From contig JAAHGL010000008.1 of the NCBI GenBank assembly GCA_010692635.1, positions 1-54,808 of the forward strand: a stretch of 54,808 nucleotides of DNA, read 5' to 3'. Shown in pieces: positions 8,714 to 17,476 of the stretch (the stretch's first letter is position 1; the number at the start of each line of letters is the position of its first letter). The DNA comes from Symploca sp. SIO2C1 (GTDB taxonomy: Bacteria; Cyanobacteriota; Cyanobacteriia; Cyanobacteriales; Coleofasciculaceae). Position numbers and translations under genes: made by a program. A model generated the notes under the pieces. It saw only the letters and a program-made list of their open reading frames with translations, was not told the DNA's origin and searched no databases.

Positions 8714-9991
8714 ATGATCCACGACGTTTTCATGCCAGCCCTCAGTTCTACCATGACCGAAGGCAAAATAGTTGCCTGGGAAAAATCACCGGGCGATAAA
8801 ATCGAAAAAGGTGAAACCGTGGTAGTGGTTGAGTCTGACAAGGCGGATATGGATGTTGAGTCCTTTTATGAGGGCTATCTGGCAGTAATAACAGTACCGG
8901 CTGGTGAATCTGCTCCTGTAGGTGCTCCAATTGCACTGATTGCAGAAACGGAAGCAGACATTGAGGCAGCTCAACAAAAAGCTGCTCAAATGACTCAACC
9001 ATCGTCTGTGGCAACTAAGGAGCAAGCAACAGCAGCACCTGAGCCTGTACCAGCAACTACAACTGTAGTTCAAGACAGTCCCAGCCGCCGCAATGGCAGG
9101 ATTATCGCCTCTCCTCGCGCTCGTAAGTTAGCTAAGGAACTAAAGGTAGACCTCAATACCTTAAAAGGTACTGGTCCCCACGGACGTATTGTTGCTGAAG
9201 ATGTAGAAAAAGCTACAGGCAAAATTAGCACTCCTGCTCCTGCACCAGTAACCCCAACCACTACTGTCCCCTCAGCTCCTTCTCCAGCAGCAGTAGTGCC
9301 TACCCCGGGGATAGCTACTGGTGAAGTTGTAGCTTTGAATACGCTGCAAAATGCGGTAGTGCGGAATATGGTTGCTAGCCTGCAAATGCCTACTTACCGG
9401 GTTGGATATACCATTACCACTGATGAGTTGGATAAAGTCTATAAACAAATTAAGTCTAAGGGAGTGACAATGACGGCGCTGCTTGCTAAAGCAGTAGCAG
9501 TAACGTTGCAAAAACATCCTCTGGTTAATGCCAGTTATACAGAAGGAGGCATTCAATATCAAAGTGCCATTAATATTGCTGTAGCTGTGGCAATGGATGA
9601 TGGTGGCTTGATTACGCCAGTATTAAAAAATGCTGATCAAGTGGATATCTATTCTCTGTCTCGCGGCTGGAAAAATTTAGTAGAACGTTCCAGGAATAAA
9701 CAGTTGCAACCAGATGAATATAACTCTGGCACCTTCACCCTATCAAATTTAGGGATGTTTGGCGTTGACCGTTTTGATGCCATCTTACCACCAGGACAGG
9801 GTTCAATTTTGGCGATTGGGGCATCCCGTCCACAAGTGGTTGCCACTGCTAACGGTTGGATGGGGGTGCAGCGTCAGATGCAAGTAAATATTACTTGTGA
9901 TCATCGGATTATTTACGGTGCTCATGCAGCAGCGTTCTTGCAAGACTTGGCGAAGTTGATTGAAACTAATCCGCAGTCACTAACTATGTAG
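8714..9991 (+). CDS. pdhC: Dihydrolipoamide acetyltransferase, pyruvate dehydrogenase E2
   Basis: 425 residues. Transfers acetyl groups from E1 to CoA within pyruvate dehydrogenase. Domains in order: lipoyl (1-75; lipoylated Lys43 in ESDKADMD), an Ala/Pro linker, a peripheral-subunit-binding domain (about 127-163; ASPRARKLAKELKVD), a second Pro-rich linker, and the catalytic 2-oxoacid acyltransferase domain (about 200-425). The usual DHRxxDG motif reads CDHRIIYGA; Tyr in place of Asp is my recollection of cyanobacterial E2s generally, so it is probably not a defect. The TAG stop (9989-9991) is completed by the first bases of a MITE-1 end. Confidence 0.9.
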   Translation: MIHDVFMPALSSTMTEGKIVAWEKSPGDKIEKGETVVVVESDKADMDVESFYEGYLAVITVPAGESAPVGAPIALIAETEADIEAAQQKAAQMTQPSSVATKEQATAAPEPVPATTTVVQDSPSRRNGRIIASPRARKLAKELKVDLNTLKGTGPHGRIVAEDVEKATGKISTPAPAPVTPTTTVPSAPSPAAVVPTPGIATGEVVALNTLQNAVVRNMVASLQMPTYRVGYTITTDELDKVYKQIKSKGVTMTALLAKAVAVTLQKHPLVNASYTEGGIQYQSAINIAVAVAMDDGGLITPVLKNADQVDIYSLSRGWKNLVERSRNKQLQPDEYNSGTFTLSNLGMFGVDRFDAILPPGQGSILAIGASRPQVVATANGWMGVQRQMQVNITCDHRIIYGAHAAAFLQDLAKLIETNPQSLTM

Positions 9992-10195
9992 GGTTTGTTG
10001 AATAAGTCGATTGATTCGGGTTTTGAAGTAACAAGTAACAAGTAACAAGTAACAAGTAACAAGTTTTGAGTTAATCTCAACGAAAGTGCAGGGAAATTGA
10101 GCCTATTTGATTCAATTTCTTTGCACTTATTCGGCAAGCATGATGCTTAAAATCGATGTTGGGTATAGCTCCCACACTCATGCAGCAAGCCCGAA
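9990..10195 (+). mobile_element. MITE family 1, degenerate copy C
   Basis: It begins AGGGTTTGTTGAATAAG at 9990, continues with ATTCGGGTTTTGAAGTAA and AACAAGT repeats, and has terminal sequences at about 10122-10139 (CACTTATTCGGCAAGC) and again at 10183-10193 (CATGCAGCAAGCC). The interior differs from copies A and B. It fills most of the gap between pdhC and the resolvase gene. Confidence 0.6.
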
Positions 10196-10234
10196 TTATT
10201 GTCTTTAGCGCTGTGCTTAGCCCAATTGCCTACT

Positions 10235-10738
10235 TCAACTGATATTGTTGGTTAAACCGCACATACCTGCGTAAGCTATACCGACTGCGTCAACGGTATC
10301 ATCAATAGGAAGTTGTTTCAAATCAAAAAGGGACTGGATAATTTCAGCTATTTCATTTTTGGTTGCTCTGCCGTTACCTAGGTGTGCCTTCCAACTGGCT
10401 TGATGGAGAGATATAGGAAGCAGCCCTGCCTCTCGATAACAAACCAAATTAATAATTCCTACTGCCTGTAAAACTCCTCCAGCTGCCTTGATTTGTCTAC
10501 TAAAAAAAGGCATTTCTAATGCTATATTATCTGGGGAGAATTCCTTGAGTAATTCCATCAAATCTTGTTCTATTTCTACAAGCCTTTGAGGAGTTGGTAA
10601 GTTTTTACTTGTCTCAATTGTGCCACAATCAACCAGATGAGGTTGATTGTCTTTGTCTTCAGCAACAATGCTCCAACCGATGCGAGCAAGTCCAGGATCT
10701 AAACCGAGCCAGTAGTTGTCTAATTCCATAGCTTGCAA
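10235..10738 (-). CDS. RuvC-like Holliday junction resolvase
   Basis: 167 residues, the size of RuvC. The acidic catalytic set of RuvC can be placed: Asp in GLDPGLARIGWS, Glu in NIALEMPFF, and the Asp pair in DDTVDAVGIA. The GGVLQAVGIINLVCYREAG helix and the WKAHLGNGRATKNE segment also fit the RuvC substrate-binding region. It differs from the RuvC I remember from cyanobacteria (PFFSRQI instead of the usual aromatic-rich loop), so it could be a paralogue with altered junction specificity. The second ATG (10729) is an equally likely start. Confidence 0.7.
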   Translation of the reverse strand: MQAMELDNYWLGLDPGLARIGWSIVAEDKDNQPHLVDCGTIETSKNLPTPQRLVEIEQDLMELLKEFSPDNIALEMPFFSRQIKAAGGVLQAVGIINLVCYREAGLLPISLHQASWKAHLGNGRATKNEIAEIIQSLFDLKQLPIDDTVDAVGIAYAGMCGLTNNIS

Positions 10739-10810
10739 TAATTAAGGGCTGCTGAATAAAAGCATAACCTATAAAATTTTACTCTCAGGATTTACGCAAA
10801 GCCTCTATTT

Positions 10811-11115
10811 GTAGGGTGTGTTAGCGTAGCGTAACGCACCTTTAAATCTATATGTGGTGTAGCTGCGTAAGTCCTGCTCTATTGCCAGAGTGACTATTGC
10901 CTGCGTCGTCAGATGCCTATTACTTTAAAAAGCATTCCCATTTGACTTTTCCAGCAGAGGTTGATGGTGCAAAAGCAAGAGCAGTTTAGGTACAGCATTC
11001 ATAGGTTAGTCTCCAAAACTAGGGAATATAACAAGTAACAAGGTGATTTTTGAGAGGTGAAAGTACCAGCAAATCCAAGGGATGGTGCGTTACGCTATCG
11101 CTAACAGCACCCTAC
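10811..11115. repeat. Inverted repeat pair (GTAGGGTGnGTTAGCG type)
   Basis: GTAGGGTGTGTTAGCGTAGC at 10811-10830 and its near reverse complement ending 11115 enclose about 240 bp. Both arms also contain the GTAACGCACC half. This is a common cyanobacterial intergenic repeat. In the enclosed DNA I see no coding sequence. Confidence 0.6.
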
Positions 11116-11201
11116 AGTACATCCAATTTTCACATCCAATTTTCACAGCCAATTCCCAAAAACCAAGAACTTTGTACCATTACCCAATGAGAAGCACTAT
11201 A

Positions 11202-11314
11202 ACCCTCTTCTGTCAGACTCCGAAAAATGGGGTTCAAACCCTGATTCTCTCGTTAGGTGTCGTTGGCTGTAATGACGCAATTTCCTCAGAATTTCGGAAA
11301 GTGACAGAAGAGGG
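11202..11314. mobile_element. Small MITE, family 4 (113 bp)
   Basis: CCCTCTTCTGTCA at the left end is matched by TGACAGAAGAGGG at the right, and the inverted repeats continue imperfectly inward with CCGAAA/TTTCGG. ATAA occurs directly on both sides (11198-11201 and 11315-11318), fitting a 4-bp target duplication. It has no coding capacity and lies 75 bp upstream of the GTPase start, so it may affect that promoter. Confidence 0.75.
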
Positions 11315-11389
11315 ATAAGTTGTTTCTCTCCTGCAAAACCAGCCTCGTATAGATAGGATTGAGTTAGAAGCTATTTGCCACTTTTGCCT

Positions 11390-12721
11390 ATGACTGAGGA
11401 ACATAATGCTCACTCTCCTGCAACTAATTCTCAGCAGTTGGATGAATCTATTAATAGTACTACAACTGAACCGGTAAAAGATTCTTGGACAAACCGCATT
11501 ACTGGGGTTTGGCATAGTGCAACAAGCAGCTTGATGAAGCTTCTACCCATAGAGCAAGTAGCACAAACAGCTGTTGAGTTATTTAGCGTCAGCGAGGCTC
11601 AGGTTGCAGAAATTTTGGAGACGGTTAGAGCAGAGCTGCCAACTACAGAAGCTCTTCTGATTGGAAAACCCCAAGCTGGAAAAAGTTCGATTGTGCGGGG
11701 ATTGACAGGAGTTTCCGCTGAAATTATTGGCCAGGGATTTCGTCCCCATACCCAACATACTGAGCGCTATGCCTATCCTTCTGATGACCTACCGTTGCTT
11801 ATTTTTACTGATACGGTGGGACTGGGAGATGTTAACCAGGATACTCAGGGCATTATTCAGGAACTAGTTGGGGATTTGCAAGAGTCTACTAATTGTGCCA
11901 GAGTCCTGATTTTGACTATCAAAATCAATGATTTTGCCACTGACACGCTGCGACAAATAGCACAACAGCTGCGTCAGCAGTATCCAGATATTCCCTGTCT
12001 GTTGGCAGTTACCTGCTTGCATGAGGTTTATCCTCCCAATATTGGGGATCATCCCGCCTATCCACCTGACTATGAAGAGGTTAACCGAGCCTTTGAAGGG
12101 ATTAAGCAAGCTTTTGCAGAATTGTGCGATCGCACTTTACTAATCGACTTTACCTTAGAGGAAGATGATTATAATCCGGTATTTTATGGCTTAGAAGCCC
12201 TGAGGGATACTCTAGCAGAGCTCCTTCCGGAAGTTGAAGCTCGTGCCATTTATCAACTATTAGATGAGGATGCTAGTAAGCAATTGGGTAACCTCTACCG
12301 GGATGTTGGAAGGCGTTACATGTTGGCATTTGCTATTATGGCGGCTACCTTAGCAGCTGTACCCTTACCATTTGCTACTATGCCTGTACTCACGACTTTG
12401 CAAGTCTCGATGGTAGGTCTTTTGGGACAATTGTATGGGCAAACGTTGACCTCATCTCAAGCTGGAGGAGTTGTCAGTGCAATTGCTGGTGGTTTCGTCG
12501 CACAGGCAGTTGGACGGGAGTTAATCAAATTCCTACCCGTCTTCGGTAGTGTGATTGCTGCTTCCTGGGCAGCTGCCTATACCTGGGCACTAGGTGAAGG
12601 AGCCTGTGTTTACTTCGGAGATTTAATGGGGGGTAAAAAACCTGATCCTGACAAGATTCAGTTGGTTATGAAAGAAGCCTTTAAGGCAGCACAAGAACAG
12701 TTTAAGGGACTTAACCGTTGA
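11390..12721 (+). CDS. Membrane-associated GTPase with DUF697-type C-terminus
   Basis: About 443 residues from ATG 11390. The G domain has a P-loop GKPQAGKSS, a switch-II-type FTDTVGLGD, and a weak G4 region (LLAVTCLHEVY) in which the NKxD motif is not recognisable. The C-terminus (about 300-420) is hydrophobic, with Ala/Gly-rich helices (YMLAFAIMAATLAAVPLPFA and others), like YcjF/DUF697 proteins, so it probably binds the membrane. A role in membrane or stress homeostasis is plausible but unproven. The ATG at 11375 is the alternative start. Confidence 0.75.
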   Translation: MTEEHNAHSPATNSQQLDESINSTTTEPVKDSWTNRITGVWHSATSSLMKLLPIEQVAQTAVELFSVSEAQVAEILETVRAELPTTEALLIGKPQAGKSSIVRGLTGVSAEIIGQGFRPHTQHTERYAYPSDDLPLLIFTDTVGLGDVNQDTQGIIQELVGDLQESTNCARVLILTIKINDFATDTLRQIAQQLRQQYPDIPCLLAVTCLHEVYPPNIGDHPAYPPDYEEVNRAFEGIKQAFAELCDRTLLIDFTLEEDDYNPVFYGLEALRDTLAELLPEVEARAIYQLLDEDASKQLGNLYRDVGRRYMLAFAIMAATLAAVPLPFATMPVLTTLQVSMVGLLGQLYGQTLTSSQAGGVVSAIAGGFVAQAVGRELIKFLPVFGSVIAASWAAAYTWALGEGACVYFGDLMGGKKPDPDKIQLVMKEAFKAAQEQFKGLNR

Positions 12722-12732
12722 ACAATTTTTTG

Positions 12733-15639
12733 TCAATCAAGTACCTCAACAATCCCAAACTGACCATCTATACGCACCCGTTGACCATCATGTAATATCT
12801 GGATAGCATTAGGGATATCCATAACCGCTGGGATACCATACTCACGAGCTACAATTGCACCGTGGGAAAGACGCCCTCCCACTTCTGCAATTAAACCACC
12901 AGCTCGGGCAAGTAGAGGAGCCCAACCAGAGTCAGTGTAAGGTACAACGAGAATAGTTTGACTGTCAATATCATCACAGGATTGGAAGTCTGTCACTACC
13001 TTCACGAAGCCCTCTGCTTGTCCAGCACTAGCACCAATACCTTGCAGCTGTCGTTGAATGGATGGAGAAATAGAGGCAACCGGAGCCGGAGGATTATTCC
13101 CATAGACTAAGAAAGGTATAGTTGCCAATTGACGGTTCTGCTCCAGTTGACTGCGCTGCTGTTTTAATAGTTGGGGAAGCTGCTGTTTTAATTCCAAGTC
13201 AGCATTGGCAACTAAAGAACGGATTTGGGCAAACTCCAAGAAAAAAATATCCCCTGGTTCTGATAGTAGACCCCCTTGTAACCAAGTAGTTTCTAGTGCC
13301 ACAAAGCTCCAGCGAAGATGAGCCAACAATTGAGAATAAACTTGGGTAACTCTACCTTTTAGATTTAAGCGTACCTGTACTAGCTGGGCTCGTAAACCTT
13401 GTTGTGTCGGTGGTACAGACTTTGGAGGAGGACTAGAGAGAAATTGAGTGAACAGTCGCCGCACGGCTCTGGGGTCTTCTTTCCAGGTGGGAATGGCAAT
13501 ATCGGTTGCTACTTCACTCAGGTAACCATAACTGTCTAAAAATTGCTCAAACTGCTCCACAATACTTTGACCATCTGGGCTTTCTGCTAGGGTGGTAAAC
13601 AAGGAAGCACCACTATCACTAATTACTTGCTCCTGGGATAATAAATGGCGAGCATCTGCTGCTATTTGAGAAAGCGATCGCAAACTGGCAACTTCTGGTG
13701 TTTGGCTGTTATCTAGTTCTGTATCTTTAACTCGCAGTAATGCTTGTCGCAGCGAGCTACTTAAGGGAGCAAGGATGCTGTAGTAAGTAGCTCGTTGCAA
13801 AACCTCTAAAATCCCGTCTATTCTTTCTAGTAAGGCTGAAGGGGACAATTGTGACAACGGTTGACTATTCAGCTGACTTAGGGTAGGAGCAAATTGTTGT
13901 TGGTCATCTAATTCAAATTCTTGCTCTAAATTCCATTCCTTACCCAGTAAGCGCAGTAATCCGGGCAGATTCCGCAGAGTCGAACTAGTAGGCGGTTTGG
14001 AGAACTTGGCTCCTCTAGTGAGAAATTCCAAACTTTCTGCTGGCAAACCCATGCGGCGAAAAATTTGCCCTAACAGAGTGGCATTAAAGTAGGCATGGGA
14101 ATAGTGTAGTGTTGCTGTCTGATTAAAATCTAAACCAGCTGCTCGCTTACCTAATACCAGAGTAAATATTTCCCCCCAAACACCGCAAGTCAGGGGACGA
14201 TTAATCGACCAAGTAAGGGGTCTAATTAAACCAGGAATCACCTCGGCAGCAATTTTACGAGTCCAAAGAGGCTGCAGGGTAGTAATTGGTCGTGCTTGTA
14301 ATAACCATAACTGTTGACCATCATAAGTCCATTCGATGTCCTGGGGAATGCTGTCGTATCGTTTCTCGAGCTCCCTGGCTAGGATCGCTACTTCCTTTAC
14401 TAGAGCAGTCGGTACATCACCAGTACCTTCGATTTGTGAGGTGATAACGGATTGAATTTCTCCTTCTGTTGCCCTTTCTGATTCCTGGAGATAGACTCGA
14501 TACTGCTCTGGTGTCACTTGTCCTGATACTACTTTGGTAGCATCCCCCGGTAATCCCTCGATTAATACTGCCTCTCCCTGTTGAGCAATAGGATCTCGGC
14601 TGAAAGCAACCCCAGAAAAAACCCCCCGAATTTGTTGCTGAATCAGCACTGCCATTGAGATCTCTGGCAAAGAGCGATCGCGTCGGTATTGAGCTGCAAC
14701 TGGTTTCCTGTAAGATGCTAGGACTAGGGTAATAGCTTCTTGCAAAGCTAGGGGATTGGTGACGTGCAAAACACTTTGATATACTCCTGCTGCAGAAGCA
14801 AATTCTGAATCTTCTCCTACTGCTGAAGAGCGTACTACCAGAGGTTGAGATTCGGAAACTGGGAGGTGTTTAATCAGGGGTGTGGCATCATCTCCCGGTG
14901 GTAGAACCCAACCAGGAGCTACAGGATAACCCCAATCCTTTAATTGAGATAGGGTTGCGGCTTTTTGCCCCACCTTCTGGGCATCTAGCTTACTATTAAG
15001 AGAAACTATGGCGCGATCGCCTCGAAAAAAACGAAACACTCTTTGAGATTCTGCCTTACCTTGTTTGGTGGGAAGTTCTAAATCATCGGGGATTTTTTGA
15101 TAAATCCAACCGAGTAATAAACCAAGGACAGCTGCGAATACCACTCTTGACAAGTCCTGAGGGTATACCAGTGCTAAAATCACAGGCATCAGGATGAGTA
15201 CCCCCAGCCGTCCACTAGTGCGATCGCGGAATATGGTAAAACTAATTCCTCCAATTAAGAATATCAAGAAAGCTGCGATCGGGTCATGTACTACAAAGCC
15301 CCAGACTACATTGGTTGTCCCTGCTCCTTTGCCAATCCAGTATCTACCCATTACCAGCATAATTAGAGCAATCAGCTCCCAGGATGGTTCTGTAGGAAAG
15401 AAGTAACGAGCCAGTAAAACAGCTGTAATTCCCTTGCCTGCCTCCGACAAAACTGCCAGGATACCAACCAGGCGTCCTCCGTGGTAAAAAGCTGCTGACA
15501 CAGATATATTACCAGTACCCAACTCTGCTAGCTGACGTCCCGTTAGTGCGCAGGTAATCCAAGCAATTAGGGGAACTCCCCCCAACAGAGGACAGACAGT
15601 AAAAATGAGTAAAGCTCCCCAAACCTGAGTTAGCGTCAT
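12733..15639 (-). CDS. Fusion of PlsY-like membrane domain with PEP-synthase/Rph-type dikinase
   Basis: 968 residues. Residues 1-195 are a polytopic PlsY-like (glycerol-3-phosphate acyltransferase) domain, but its motifs are altered: GTGNISVSAA replaces the usual GSGN..ATN, and the His of the third motif is Arg (MGRYWIGKGAG). Residues about 210-460 are an ATP-binding PEP-synthase N-domain (KAATLSQLKDWGYPVAPG, VVRSSAVGEDSEFASAAG, DIEWTYDGQQLWLLQARPI). A middle domain begins with VIPGLIRPLTWS as in rifampin phosphotransferases. The C-terminal swivelling domain has the phospho-His in GGRLSHGAIVAREYGIPAV. The chemistry expected is ATP-dependent phosphorylation of an unknown acceptor, possibly membrane bound. 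The gene starts 13 bp after the receiver-kinase gene, in the phytochrome cluster. Confidence 0.8.
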   Translation of the reverse strand: MTLTQVWGALLIFTVCPLLGGVPLIAWITCALTGRQLAELGTGNISVSAAFYHGGRLVGILAVLSEAGKGITAVLLARYFFPTEPSWELIALIMLVMGRYWIGKGAGTTNVVWGFVVHDPIAAFLIFLIGGISFTIFRDRTSGRLGVLILMPVILALVYPQDLSRVVFAAVLGLLLGWIYQKIPDDLELPTKQGKAESQRVFRFFRGDRAIVSLNSKLDAQKVGQKAATLSQLKDWGYPVAPGWVLPPGDDATPLIKHLPVSESQPLVVRSSAVGEDSEFASAAGVYQSVLHVTNPLALQEAITLVLASYRKPVAAQYRRDRSLPEISMAVLIQQQIRGVFSGVAFSRDPIAQQGEAVLIEGLPGDATKVVSGQVTPEQYRVYLQESERATEGEIQSVITSQIEGTGDVPTALVKEVAILARELEKRYDSIPQDIEWTYDGQQLWLLQARPITTLQPLWTRKIAAEVIPGLIRPLTWSINRPLTCGVWGEIFTLVLGKRAAGLDFNQTATLHYSHAYFNATLLGQIFRRMGLPAESLEFLTRGAKFSKPPTSSTLRNLPGLLRLLGKEWNLEQEFELDDQQQFAPTLSQLNSQPLSQLSPSALLERIDGILEVLQRATYYSILAPLSSSLRQALLRVKDTELDNSQTPEVASLRSLSQIAADARHLLSQEQVISDSGASLFTTLAESPDGQSIVEQFEQFLDSYGYLSEVATDIAIPTWKEDPRAVRRLFTQFLSSPPPKSVPPTQQGLRAQLVQVRLNLKGRVTQVYSQLLAHLRWSFVALETTWLQGGLLSEPGDIFFLEFAQIRSLVANADLELKQQLPQLLKQQRSQLEQNRQLATIPFLVYGNNPPAPVASISPSIQRQLQGIGASAGQAEGFVKVVTDFQSCDDIDSQTILVVPYTDSGWAPLLARAGGLIAEVGGRLSHGAIVAREYGIPAVMDIPNAIQILHDGQRVRIDGQFGIVEVLD

Positions 15640-15652
15640 AATTAAGTCCTAA

Positions 15653-16810
15653 TTAGGGCTTGCATAACGGTAGGGTAACAATAAAAGTTGTACCTACTCC
15701 CACTTCACTCTCCACAGAAATTTGACCACCATGAAGCTCTACACATCTGTTAACCATTGCTAGACCTAAACCAGTCCCAGTAATTGTGTTAACATTGCTA
15801 GCACGAGTAAAAGGATCGAATATTTGCTTTTGGTATTCAGGAGGAATGCCAATCCCTTGGTCTTGAATCCGGAAGCTGACTGTTTTTTCCTGAACTATCA
15901 GTTGAAATCGAACTATACCACCTTCTGGTGAATATTTAATAGCGTTGTCCAGCAAATTGCCAAAAATGTGTCTTAGTAGGCCCTCATCCCATAGTGCTTC
16001 GTCCAATTCCCCAAAGCTGGTGAAAACTAACTGATGTTTCTTGCTAGCTGTTAGTTGTAGCTCTTCTACCAACTGATGGCAGAACGACTCCAAAGCCAGT
16101 GGGGTAGGTTGAAACTTAAGACTACCGGAATCCGCTTTACCGATCAATAAAACTTCATCCAATAACTGAGTCATATTATTGATCGCCGAGCGAATCAGTT
16201 GGAAATGAGTAAGTTTTTTCTCCTTAGTTAATTTGTAGGTGTTCTCTTGAAGTAATCCCGTCGAAAGGAGAATAGTATTGAGGGGATTGCGAAAGTCGTG
16301 AGAGAGCATAGAGACAAACTCAGATTTGAGTTGGTTAAGCTTTTTGGCTTTCATTAACTCCGCAGTCTGTTCCTGAACCTGGATTTCTAAGGTTTCGTTG
16401 ACTTCCCGTAATTCCTCCAAAGCTTGTTTGCGCTCAATGGCATAGCTTACGGAGCGAATCAACACTTCTCTATTGAGCTGACGCTTAACCAAATAATCTT
16501 GCGCTCCTTGTCTGACTGCTTCAATTGCCAGTTCATCGTCGTTGGTATTCGTTAGTACAACAATTGGTATGCTAGGAGCACGGTTGATAAGAGGAGTGAG
16601 GGATGACAATCCTTGACTATCTGGTAAGCTCAGATCCAACAAGATGATATCAAACTCATCTTGATTGAGTTGGTCGAGGGCTTCCCTCAATCGCTTGACA
16701 TGTAGCAAACTAAACTGTTTTAGTGTAGCGCCCTTAAGCACTTCTTGCAGTAGTCTGGCTTCTGCTAAGTTGTCCTCAATCAACAAGATTTTTACTGAGC
16801 TTAAAGGCAT
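15653..16810 (-). CDS. Receiver domain + histidine kinase
   Basis: 385 residues. The receiver (1-120) has acidic residues in IEDN, phospho-Asp in DIILLDLSLPD and the conserved Lys in DYLVKRQ. A coiled-coil linker follows (about 130-165), then HisKA with the phospho-His in FVSMLSHDFRNPLN, and HATPase with N box HIFGNLLDNAIKYSPEGG, G1 QDQGIGIP, F box QIFDPFTRA and G2 GTGLGLAMV. No sensor domain is present, so the receiver probably takes phosphate from an upstream kinase and controls the kinase part. It is followed by the PlsY/dikinase gene after 13 bp and preceded by rcp1 and the phytochrome. Confidence 0.88.
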   Translation of the reverse strand: MPLSSVKILLIEDNLAEARLLQEVLKGATLKQFSLLHVKRLREALDQLNQDEFDIILLDLSLPDSQGLSSLTPLINRAPSIPIVVLTNTNDDELAIEAVRQGAQDYLVKRQLNREVLIRSVSYAIERKQALEELREVNETLEIQVQEQTAELMKAKKLNQLKSEFVSMLSHDFRNPLNTILLSTGLLQENTYKLTKEKKLTHFQLIRSAINNMTQLLDEVLLIGKADSGSLKFQPTPLALESFCHQLVEELQLTASKKHQLVFTSFGELDEALWDEGLLRHIFGNLLDNAIKYSPEGGIVRFQLIVQEKTVSFRIQDQGIGIPPEYQKQIFDPFTRASNVNTITGTGLGLAMVNRCVELHGGQISVESEVGVGTTFIVTLPLCKP

Positions 16811-16842
16811 AATCTTCTAGTTTTTACCTCCTTAGCTCCTAA

Positions 16843-17025
16843 ATTGGGAATTGGGAATGGGAATTGGGAATTGGGAATTGGGAATTGGTAAATATCTCCC
16901 TTGTCTCCCTTGTCTTCCTTGTCTTCCTTGTCTCCCCCAGCTCCCCCAGCTCCCCCAGCTCCCCCAGCTTTCCCAGCTCCCCCAGCTCCCCCAGCTTTCC
17001 CAGCTCCCCCAGCTCCCCCAGCTTT
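16843..17025. repeat. Minisatellite block between two response-regulator genes
   Basis: Three runs in a row: GGGAATT heptamers (about 16845-16890), CTTGTCTTC-type nonamers (16897-16934), and about ten copies of a 9-nt unit CCCCCAGCT with TT-for-CC variants (about 16934-17022). The run ends 5 bp before the rcp1 stop. Read on the minus strand it gives a Gly-Glu-Leu repeat frame that I do not regard as a gene. Confidence 0.85.
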
Positions 17026-17029
17026 GATA

Positions 17030-17476
17030 TCACTCGGATGGCAGAGTAACGGTTTCTAGCCAAAACTCTTCAATACCCTTGACAATTTGGAATAGCTGAC
17101 TGAGGTTGCGGGATTTAGTGATGTAGCAATTTACATGCAAGTTATAGCTATGGAAAATATCATCCTCATTCCTCGAAGTCGTTAGCACTACCACTGGAAT
17201 GCGTTTGAGCTTAGGATCAGCTTTAATTTCCGCTAGCACCTCTCTGCCATCCTTCCTTGGTAAATTCAAATCTAGCAGGATTAGGTCTGGGCGGAGGGCA
17301 TCAACATATTCGCCCTCCTGGCGTAAGTAAGCCATAGCATCCATACCATTCCTAACCGTCACCACTTGGTGCGGTACTGGACTATTTTTGAGAGCTTCTT
17401 GAATTAGGCGAATATCAGCTTTATTGTCCTCTACTAAGAAGATTATTTTGTGTCTTTCTTCCGTTTCTACGCTCAT
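17030..17476 (-). CDS. rcp1: Phytochrome-associated response regulator (Rcp1-like)
   Basis: About 148 residues from the internal ATG at 17476 (MSVETEERHKIIFLVEDN). A single CheY-like receiver: acidic pair in VEDNKAD, phospho-Asp in LILLDLNLPRKDG, Thr/Ser in VVVLTTSRNEDD and Lys in YITKSRN. The C-terminal helix with FWLETVTLP is typical of Rcp proteins, which dimerise through this end. It overlaps the 3' end of the phytochrome gene by 56 bp, the classical cph1-rcp1 arrangement. No output domain, so it relays by protein contact or phosphotransfer, possibly to the receiver-kinase encoded next. Confidence 0.88.
   Translation of the reverse strand: MSVETEERHKIIFLVEDNKADIRLIQEALKNSPVPHQVVTVRNGMDAMAYLRQEGEYVDALRPDLILLDLNLPRKDGREVLAEIKADPKLKRIPVVVLTTSRNEDDIFHSYNLHVNCYITKSRNLSQLFQIVKGIEEFWLETVTLPSE

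Noticed and set aside
9880-9960. E2 acyltransferase inactivated by loss of Asp in DHRxxDG
   Set aside because: As I recall, Tyr at this place is normal in cyanobacterial E2 proteins, and the rest of the domain is intact.
16839-17063. Open frame with Gly-Glu-Leu repeats on the minus strand
   Set aside because: It is the translation of 9-nt and 7-nt minisatellites between two genes and has no start signal or conserved residues.
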